A stretch of 64,000 bases of DNA from Carettochelys insculpta. Taxonomy: Eukaryota > Chordata > Testudines > Carettochelyidae. Location: the NCBI RefSeq assembly GCF_033958435.1, contig NC_134141.1, positions 100,605,001 through 100,669,000 on the forward strand, written 5' to 3'. Shown piece by piece: positions 55,358 to 64,000 of this stretch. The notes beneath the pieces are model-generated. The model worked only from the letters and a program-made list of their open reading frames with translations. It had not been told where the DNA came from and ran no database searches. The translations under genes were made by a program, and so were the position numbers. Every line of letters begins with the position of its first letter. Positions within the stretch are counted from its first letter, which is position 1.

Positions 55358-58300
55358 TCAAGGGTGAGAAAAATAGAGTGGGGGTTGTGCTGAAAAAAAA
55401 TGAATCAATGGAGAATGGATGGTGGTGAACAGGAACTCCCTCCTAAGACGGATGGAGTCATCCATCTGCCATCCAGACTGGGAAAATCAAAGTGTTCTGC
55501 CTGCCTGGAGCTAGAATTCAGGATGCAACTGAGAGTCTTCCAAGACTTATGATGCCCTCAGACTGCTACCCATTCCTATTTCTCCATGTGGTGGGCAAGG
55601 GAGGAAAGGCAGGAAATAGGGTTAGTGTCTACATTTGGTGGATGGTGCTGGATAGGAGCCCACAATGGCCACAGTGGTGACTCTGGACACTGGTGGATGT
55701 GGAAGGGGCGGGACTGGAGGGGCCTTGGCTCATCGACCACTCATGAAGAACTAAATAAAAAGTATAAACACTACATGCATTTGTTCCCTCAGTTTTCTCT
55801 CCTTTCCTCATCATCTTCAGGAACCATCCAGGGTTCCACCATATCATATGTCTTACCCCTCTCTCTCTCTCTCAAGTCAGTTTGTTTTCTCTGCCAGTCA
55901 CACAACTGAACTGAACCCCACTTGCTACAAAAGGATACCCAACTCTTCTCTGCTCCTGCCCATATCTTCCTATCTCTCTTCTGGTCCTGTAAGTGTCTTT
56001 GTTCCACCACTAATATTTAATTCCTTCATCCTACTGCTGGAGTTTCCCACTTTCCAAATGTCAACCTTGTAGAGAAGTAGGAGGAAACTCTCTCTCTTGA
56101 GCCTCATTTAACCCATTGCTCCAAAGTGTTCCTACATTTATAGGAGACCATTGAATTCCAGTGCCCCTACATTGTACCTGACCTAAGAGCAATGTGATGC
56201 AGCCTTTCCTAACCCACATTTGCATGGAGGCATTCAATGGCAGTTTCATAAGGACAACTTAATACCATCAATTACTCATCATAGGTTGTAAAGGCAGATT
56301 CCCTATATCATCATAGAGGCTATTCAGTGATCCAGGTCTCTTCATCTTGCCCTGGAACTTCTGCAGCTATAGTCTTCCACATATCTCGGACCCCCTCTCT
56401 TACTTTTGCTGTCAGCTTCCTTTAGCTTTGGCTGATCCTGCAGCCAACAGGCTTCCTGTTACTCAGGAAATCTGTCTGTTTGCTCTTCTCTGAGCCCTCT
56501 GTGATTTTCAACAGCTCATCACTTTGTGTTCCTCATTTGGTAGTTTTCACTCTTTCATCCCTGAAGACAAGCAGGGTTGAAAGGGATTATCTGAAGCTAC
56601 ATCCATCCCAGTATCCTAAAATGCTCCAATTTGAATGGCAGCTATTCAAGTTAATGAATCTCCATTGTCCCTGATCTGAGAGAGATGTGATACTTCCCCC
56701 CACTGCCCCCCACCAATAGCAGCATGAATTGATACAGAAACTTTTTAAAATCAACTGAATTCATAAGATGTACAAACTTATTTATCACAGGTCATCACAA
56801 GAAAATCATAGGCAATTGAGGTAATATGGTTTAATTTTCTTGATACTGGATTCTATTGGTAGCCCTTGGTCTGTCAGAAACTTAGTAATATCCAATGGCT
56901 CTTTGTAAAGGAAGTAAAAGAAACTCCATCTTTGAGGCCAATAAGACAGTGATAAGAACTCTTCCATCAGCAATGGAACAATGGTCATCCACCTGCCAAA
57001 CGTAAGTATTACTAGTTGAATGTGGGGGGATCCCTCTGCTGTTCTGTTAGTGCAACTCTCTATCCTCTTTGAGCTAGTGAAGCAACACAAAATGAAAAGG
57101 GAAGGTCAGGATCTGGCACTCTATGTGTAACCAAATTCTTAAATTTTAATTATTCTGTGCCTATGAAATGAACCATGACATTTTGCCACCATCCATGGGT
57201 GCTATGAAAGCAGGCTGTGTGTTAAACTCCTGCAAAAGAAGGACCGAAGGGATTGTTTCTTCCACCTGTCCTTTCTACTCATACTTCTGTTGATCTTCTG
57301 CCATCATCTGCAGTTAGAGGTTGGCAATAGGAATTATAAAAATTTGCTCTTTTAAGTAGTTACTTGGTGAGCTTTGTAATTAATCAGATGCTATAAAGTG
57401 GACAACAAATTCTCTCTGTGGTGGTAAGGTAGGGGGCACATGCATGGAGGCTTATTCAACTTATTCAAGCCACCAGACTTTCGTTTTAGCATTAGTTAAA
57501 GTTGAACTGCTGTTTAATTCATACATTATTACAAAAAAGAGGAAAGTCATTCACCCTGGATACAGTTGAGGTAAAAGCAATGACATGCTGCACAGGTGCC
57601 ATAAATAACTAATTTTGCCTTTGACCACCTTTTATTCCAAAGCATACCTTAGATGGCAAAGTTTGCATGTTCTAACAGGCTAAGCAAAACAAAGGAGAAA
57701 AACGAAGAGCTTATCACACTTGACCTTGTGCATTGGTTTTAATATGTGATCGTGCTGGTTCAGAGAGAGTGAGAGAGACAGCGCACTTAAAACACACAAA
57801 TTGCTTGTTAATCAGGTAGAATAATCTGACTTTGACTAACGTGTTTTATACGGGTTTGGAAGAAGAGCTCAAGGCTGTAATCATAGAACGTGATTTGAAC
57901 TTGCTCTACAATATCACAAAGAACAGAAGCCCGAAGAGAATATGATGAATATATATGTCTAAAAAGATCCCCCTTGGGCACTGTGCCAAGGGACTGGTGG
58001 CTTTTTATATGTAATATATTATGCATTTATGCAATATACATAATTATATATTATAATTCCACTAAATAAAATCGCCAGACAACATTGACTCATTGTCCAA
58101 ATTGATTCTAAACCAAGCTAAGTCAGTGTGACTGAACTTATAACTAAAGATGATAAAACCACAACATAGTACATTTCCTTGCAAGGCAAAAGACAGCTAC
58201 AAAAAATGACTGCTACAGAGAATAGATTGATTCATTTCATTTCATAGGGCTGAATGACTTTATTAATCTAGAGCTGGCTGATGCCCAAGCATTTGGCCCT

Positions 58301-58559
58301 ACGTAATATGTGGATTTTGAGGCTATTGGAAGAATATCACTTTTTCTGTTTTAGAAGTATAGAAAAAGTGAACCATTTCTTTACATTTTACCAAGTACTT
58401 GAAGGTGCAATGTATATATCCAAAAGAGAGTATGTAAATGAAAGGGTTAAGGGGGTGATATTGCACTTGTTTCTTAACCAATTTTACACTAGTGTAATTA
58501 ATTGATTCTAGTGGATTTGTCTTTGATTTGTACAATGAAATACCAATAGAAATTGAAGC
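55358..58559. other. No gene recognised over 3.2 kb
   Basis: AT-rich sequence with a short (CT)n run at about 55860-55873. Open frames at 55586-55909 (plus) and 56806-57090 (minus) lack recognisable motifs. Confidence 0.45.
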
Positions 58560-59885
58560 GTAAAGATCCAAGGTCTGAAATGACATTGTGATCATCTAGC
58601 CTGATGTCCTGTATTGCACAATAGCAATAGCACTTCCACCAAATAGTTCCTAGAGTGGAGCTTTTAGTGAAAACTTCAACCTTCATTCAAAAACTATCAG
58701 CGATGGGGAATTCATCACAGCCCTCAGTAAATTGTTCCAGCCAGTTAATTATCCTCAGTTCAAAAATGAATGCCTTTGTCCAGCTTCCGCTTCCAACCAA
58801 TGGGTCTTGTTATACCTCTTTCTGGTAGATTGAAGAGCCCATTATTAAATATTTGTTCCTTATGTGAGTATTCATACCGTAATCAAGTCACTCTTAATAT
58901 TCTCTGTGTGTTGAGCTAAATAGAGCTCCCTGAGTCTATCACCATATGACCTGTTTCCCAGTCTTTAATCATTCTCATACCTCTTCTCTGAACCAGCTTA
59001 ACTATGTCAATATCTTGCATGCAGGGGAAATGTGTGGGGGGACATAAGAGATCATGTGCCCCCAAACGCAGTGGCAAGGGGCCAGCCAGCAGGGAGAGTA
59101 ACAGCAAAAGGAGTCTGGCATGGTAGCATGGGTCCGGCCCCCACACACATCAGCAGTGGTGGGGAAAACTGGAGCAACATGGTTTCAGCTCACTTCCCTC
59201 CTTCAGCTGTGTCACTTGGGGGGCGGTGGGGGGCAGGACTACCCCAACACTCATTGATGGGAAGCTGATTACTTCATCCAGGAGATGTTCTGTGGTAATT
59301 TTATATCATTCTGATTTTTAATTAAATTAAATATCATGTGGCATCGAGTCTATCCCCTTATGGAAGTCCAAGAAGATTATATAAGCACTGTTACCTTTAT
59401 TAACTAAATTTGGAATCTCATCAAAAATATATCAAGTTAGTTTGACAAGAGGTATTATCTATATCTTCCTGTTGATTTTCATTAATTAGTTACATTATTT
59501 CATTTACTATTAATCAGGTTCCATACCTGCTTCTCAGTTTTCTTCCCAGGATCAGTGTCAGGCTGATTGGTCTGCAAGTACCCAGATCATCCCTTTTGTT
59601 CCTTTTGAAAACTGTACCACATTAGTTTTCTTCCGGTCTTCTGGAACTTTCTGAATGCTCCAAGACATTTTGAAAATCATCATTAATGATCCAGGAAGCT
59701 TCTTGGACAGCTCTTTTAAAATTCGTGGGTGCAAGTTATGTGGACCAGCTGATTTTAAAATGTCTGATTTTTAGCAACTTCTGTTTAATATCTTCAGATT
59801 TGGTAGCTGAATGTAAGGAGTATTATCGCCAGATGAGGAGAATGAAACGGCTGTTTTTCCCTCAAATACAGAAATTATATATTAT
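58560..59885 (-). mobile_element. Old CR1 LINE fragments, minus strand, interrupted
   Basis: 58560-59010 is an antisense CR1 3' region: 'aaatagttcctagag', 'aaattgttccagccagttaa', 'agattgaagagcccatta', 'ttaaatatttgttcc', 'cagtctttaatcattctc'. 59310-59885 continues with more upstream reverse-transcriptase sequence ('agtgtcaggctgattggtc', 'cttttgaaaactgtacc', 'tcttccggtcttctggaac', 'ttatgtggaccagctg'). A GC-rich stretch at about 59020-59280 separates them and is not CR1; it may be an insertion. No reading frame survives. Confidence 0.82.
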
Positions 59886-61677
59886 ACATATACAAAGGGG
59901 CACCTTGCCACAAATATATAGGTGCCCCTTTGTCTTGGATTGGTTCCCTCACCTCTGCCCCCAGACTGTGGGGTCTGGGCTATGGCTACCCATGCTGTTC
60001 TGGTTGGTTGCTGGTCTCCTCCCTTCCTCTCTCACTGCCAGGGCTGTCAGCCTGGCTGGGAGAAGAGAGCCCCACCACTCCTTCCCTGCCTCCCAGCTCT
60101 CTTACTGGTACTCTCCTGACTCCTGATCTGCTTTTGGCATCTCCTTATCTCCCTCATGATATCTCTCAACTCCTCCACTACCTCTCATTCTCTCCTCAAG
60201 CTCTGTTTGCCTCAGCTGCTTTTAAGCCTCCTGGCAGTCAGCTCATCTGGTCCTTGTTAATTGATTGTGTGCTACCACACCCTATTGCCTCCACTTTGGA
60301 GCTTAATTAACTGTTTCTGTTCTTCCCTTACCCCTGTTGGGTCCTCGGCTGCCTTCCACCCTTCCACCTGGGGTCTGCAAGCCTGACCCAGTTAATATAT
60401 GAATGACTTACTTGACTTACAAACTTAAACCATTGTACTCCAAGTGGAGCATAGGTCATCTACAAGTCTTCTCCACTTCACTCTGTCACAAGACAAAACT
60501 TCTAGCTGACTCCAGGAGCAGCCCAGTCGCTATCCTTCAATCTCAGTAGAATTTCTCCACATTGTTTGAGATCTTCCTCTTTTGTGTTTTCCTTGTGAGT
60601 TTTTATATATAATATATATAAAAATGTAATATAGTTATCGATAATGCCAGTAGTTCCATCTAGTAGTGGGCCAATGCCATAGTCAGGATTCTTTTTCTTT
60701 CTAACATATTTACAAAATTGCTTCAGGACAGTAACTTTGCTGACCATAGACTTCGTGTCACTTCATTTCCCATGTCAATTTCCTACAGCACCTAACATCT
60801 GATTTATATTCATTACTGTCAGCTTCCCATTTCTTCCATTTGGTTTTATTTTACTGATATTACTAATATTTTTTACAGCTGCCTTCATTTCCCCTCTGAG
60901 CTAGACTGTATTTTAACCAGCAAAAACTTCATCTGCAATTGTGGGATTCTCTCTTTTGGTGTGTCTAGTAAGGTGTTCTTAAATTATACCCTAAAACTGG
61001 TCTGGACTTCAGTAATGCTCTGGAGGGGTTTAAGCTGAGGGCTATAGGTGATAACAAGCGGTGTTCTGTTATTTTCCTTCTTGGGCCTATCATGAAGTAG
61101 CTGGCTTCTGGGTGTGCATCTGGCCTTGACAATCTATTTCTTTACTTCTCCCAGTGGGTAACTAAGTTTTACAAATGCTTGGTAAAGATCTTGTAGTTTT
61201 TTGTCTCCGGCAGTGGGATTAGAGAACACAACCTGTCATCCCCTACAGTCTGCTGCTTAAACCCCTCCAGCACATTACTGACAATCTACAACTTATACTG
61301 GAATTCACAGGCCTTGGGTAACAGGACGGTTCTTTCCTACAGACAAGAAACCTGTAGAAAAGACTTACTCTCACCACAGCTTATCACACCTGGTAGACAA
61401 CAATCAAAGCACATTCCCACAGTCTCTCCCAACTAAGTCTCACACTAACTCATTCTAAATGGTAAATGAGCACGAAAAGCAAAGTGCAGAATGAAACGAT
61501 CCATGCTTATTTGCTATTATGAGACATGCTTGTCATTTCAATCAGCTCCCTCCCTTGGTCTCACTTCTCTACAATCTTTCTCAAATATTTCCCTGAACCA
61601 AATGGAATCCAGATGAAACAACTCTGGATATTTTGTTTATTGGTGGCTTGTTCATTCTAAAAGCCAACGTACATAGA
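59886..61677. other. No gene recognised
   Basis: 59930-60350 is CT-rich and has overlapping open frames up to 146 codons with no recognised domain. It may be an LTR remnant. The rest is AT-rich and unassigned. Confidence 0.4.
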
Positions 61678-62115
61678 GGCTACATTTACATTGGCCCCTC
61701 CCTTTCAAAAGAGGCATGCAAAAACTGATGATTGAAATGCAAATGAGATGTTGGTTTTCATATTCAGGACCTTGTTTGCATAATGGTGGCCACTCACCAT
61801 TCTGGAAAATGCTGTTTTCGAAAGCCAAAACAGCAGTGTAGATGGGGTTTCTTTGAAACGAAGCCCCACTTTTGAAAGCACTCTTCTTCCTGGAAAAAAT
61901 TAGAAAGAAGGGTGCTTTCAAGAGCTGGGCTTCCTTTCGAAGGAACCCTATCTACATGTCTGTTTTGGCTTTTGAAAACAGCACTTCCAGAATGGCTAAT
62001 GGCTGACATTGTGCAAATGAGGTGATGAATGTGCAAATCAGCACCTCATTTGCACTTTCAGTTGGTCATTTTTACATACCCCTTTAGAAAGGGAGGGGCC
62101 AGTGTGGACATAGCC
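61678..62115. mobile_element. Long-inverted-repeat MITE, 438 bp
   Basis: The ends ggctacatttacattggccc and gggccagtgtggacatagcc are inverted. Arms such as 'aatgctgttttcgaaagcc' / 'ggcttttgaaaacagcactt' and 'gaaagcactcttcttcc' / 'agaaagaagggtgctttc' pair around a centre near 61895. The flanking triplets AGA and ATA differ at one base. It shares 'gcaaatgag' motifs with 30489-30908. Minus-strand open frames are palindrome artefacts. Confidence 0.82.
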
Positions 62116-62599
62116 ATAGTGTCTGACTTCCCTGAGGCATGTGCTTTGGGGCAGACTTCTATGCTAGGAAGTCAAATTCTCCATAGTGCTTCTGTGGCAG
62201 GATAATATCAGAGGTGATTTATTCAATTCAAAAGGTAAAATCTTCCCACAATCTTCCAGAAGTGGAATCTCAGCAGGCATTTTGTTTTCCTGGGATTTAC
62301 TACAGCCTCTGTTGTCTTTTGCACTGGTCTACAGTCCCATGACCTCCCTTTTGAGGTCCCTTGCCTGCATTTTCAGAGGTGACAGAGGTCCTTTGTTCCA
62401 CTTTGAGATGTGGAAAGTACTTTTGTCCTTAAAATCATAGAACAGTAAAGTTGTTTTTTTGCCACCTACTGTTCAACCTGTTCCCCATTGCTGGCATAAC
62501 TGAGGTATCCTCCATTTGTGGTTCAACTGGAGATGATGCCTAAAACAAAACATGGTATTTCTGTCAGTGAAAATTTGAGTGGCCAGGTAAATTATTCAC
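62116..62599. other. No feature recognised
   Basis: No feature supported. The open frame at 62186-62440 is considered chance. Confidence 0.45.
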
Positions 62600-62602
62600 A
62601 TA

Positions 62603-62991
62603 GGCCATGTGAAAGCCCCCATCTTTCAAAAGGGGTATGCTAATAAGCCACTTTGGCAGATGGTAATCAGGCACTTTCATGAATATTCAGTGATTCATTA
62701 GCATAATTGTGGCCACGAGTGTTTCGATAGTGCCACTTTCAAAACACATGCTGTTTGTATAGACTGGGGCCTTTCAAAAGGACCCCCCCAGATTTTGAAA
62801 GCCCCTTCTTCCCAAGACCAGTTGGGTCTACACAAGCAGTGTGCATTTCAAAAGCAACACTTTCAAAACACACGCAGCCGCCACTATGCTAATGAGGTGC
62901 TGCATATTCATGGCAGCGCCTCATTAGCTTCTTCTGAAATGGCTCATTAGCATACCCCTTTCGAAAGGTGGGGATTAATGTAGCCATGGCC
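62603..62991. mobile_element. Inverted-repeat MITE, 389 bp
   Basis: The ends begin ggccatg and end catggcc. The arms 'ctttcaaaaggggtatgcta' and 'tagcatacccctttcgaaag' pair, and the words 'gaatattcagtgattcatta' and 'tatgctaatgaggtgctgc' mirror each other loosely. The flanking triplets ATA and ACA differ at one base. Non-coding. Confidence 0.75.
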
Positions 62992-64000
62992 ACAGTGGTT
63001 TGTAAATAGAAACTACTTTCTTTGATCAAGTTGAAGTTCTATTGTACCATGGTGTCTCACAGCAATATTTTCCACCGATCTTTTGTCACACAAATATCAC
63101 ACATTTGGAAACTAAGTACATTCACATAAAGGGAACCGTTCTTCTTACCAGTACACTACACCAGAGGCATGGATAATATCTCACCCTATACTCAGAACTA
63201 CACATAAACAGAGACTGAATCCTGTTGCGAGTACATACCTGTTCATTCCTGGTTTGATAGAAGATGGCCATTCTGAAGCACTCTAAACCCAGATAACAAT
63301 GTCCTCTTTTCTCCCCCGACAAAATCCTCCTCCTTCTGCCCCAGTGAAAAGTGATCCAGCCTTTTTTTCTATCTATCTCTGAAAAAAAGCCTGGAAGGAC
63401 ACACAAGTAGGCATTTTAGGGTTTTTTTGTTTTGTTTTTATTTATGCAGTACAAATTTACATGACATTTTGCAATGAGGATAAATTACAAAGCCAACTGT
63501 GTAGCCATGTAATTACATTATACACAGAGCCCTAGGATCAACAACAACAAAAAATCTGAAACTAACACTTTTTTTAAAGTACCATGCTCAGTGCTTTCCA
63601 GGACACAAAATGAAAACAGCCCATGCCCCGAACAGCATATTTTGTACAATGCATTCACTGAAATTATAATTATCTTTCTAGGTAAGAAAAAGAAGAGAGA
63701 GGCATTTGGTTAGAGAAAAGTACCAGATTGTTCCAATTATAGACAGCTAGGGAGTTAACTCTAATAAGAGGCCTGTAATTTCTCTCTCTGAAATTTCTAA
63801 AAGCTGAGTAATAAAGTCTCTTCGGTATTCATCCCTTTCACTAGAAGGGCCTGAGGTTTTTACAGTGAGACCTTCTTAATGGCATTTCACTCCATGTTCC
63901 CCTATATTTTCCATCCCATTACTGTAAAAGAAGAAAAACTAGAGTTGGGGAGTGAATTGTGTGTGGAAGGTGCAAGAGAGTAAATAAAAGTATATATTGT
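62992..64000. other. No gene recognised
   Basis: AT-rich sequence with a short 'gtttttttgttttgttttt' run near 63421. The 94-codon minus frame at 63122-63406 has no known motif. Confidence 0.5.

Noticed and set aside
55586..55909. 107-codon frame as a small gene
   Set aside because: No domain, no splice context, and composition like its surroundings; competing frames exist on the other strand.
59686..60126. 146-codon plus-strand frame as a host gene
   Set aside because: The first part lies in antisense CR1 sequence and the rest is CT-rich low-complexity sequence.
1..64000. A novel gene cluster, CRISPR array or bacterial-type system
   Set aside because: No direct-repeat/spacer array, no runs of co-oriented genes and no prokaryotic signals. 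The sequence is eukaryotic and repeat-rich, and all supported coding sequence is from transposable elements.

Overview
The window is vertebrate nuclear DNA with no supportable host protein-coding exon. The background is AT-rich, and every recognisable coding remnant belongs to a mobile element. CR1 LINE pieces, several dispersed repeats I associate with turtle genomes, and a dense population of small inverted-repeat DNA transposons with termini like GGCTACGTCTACAC point to a sauropsid, most likely a turtle. The organism call is inference from repeat content, not from a gene. No bacterial-style operon, tRNA, rRNA or CRISPR array was seen.

The most informative locus is 16093-20150: an almost complete PIF/Harbinger DNA transposon. 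It has 3-bp target duplications (ACA on both sides) and carries two convergent genes. The plus-strand gene is a two-exon DDE transposase. The minus-strand gene is a two-exon Myb/SANT-like (trihelix) DNA-binding protein. In this family the Myb-like partner is known to bind the transposase and help bring it to the transposon DNA. Both genes are damaged (one frame break in the transposase; two frame switches and one stop in the Myb-like gene), so this copy is probably inactive. Two short elements (26744-27454 and 34594-35275) keep the two ends of a closely related element and share one internal deletion junction, so they are a non-autonomous family. A second, more decayed element (about 33050-36178) carries its own Myb/SANT-like pseudogene, whose intron holds one of these short elements. 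At least nine further inverted-repeat elements with similar ends are scattered from 1.9 to 63 kb.

Region by region. 0-5 kb: a CR1 fragment, a DNA-transposon-like composite with a 67-bp tandem repeat, and a fold-back SINE-like insertion split by a hAT element. 5-15 kb: mostly unique AT-rich sequence, two small inverted-repeat elements and a probable antisense LTR (10220-11288). 15-20 kb: Harbinger cluster. 20-29 kb: unique sequence and one Harbinger derivative. 29-32 kb: a fold-back SINE, a 5'-truncated non-LTR retrotransposon with an open 180-codon reading frame and 12-bp target duplications, and two inverted-repeat elements. 33-38 kb: nested Harbinger element, a 99%-identical 223-bp repeat pair and another inverted-repeat element. 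39-43.7 kb: SINEs, a solo LTR with TG...CA ends and a 5-bp duplication, and a hAT element. 44-64 kb: older CR1 pieces, LTR-like remnants, a 20-bp perfect hairpin, a third fold-back SINE and more inverted-repeat elements.
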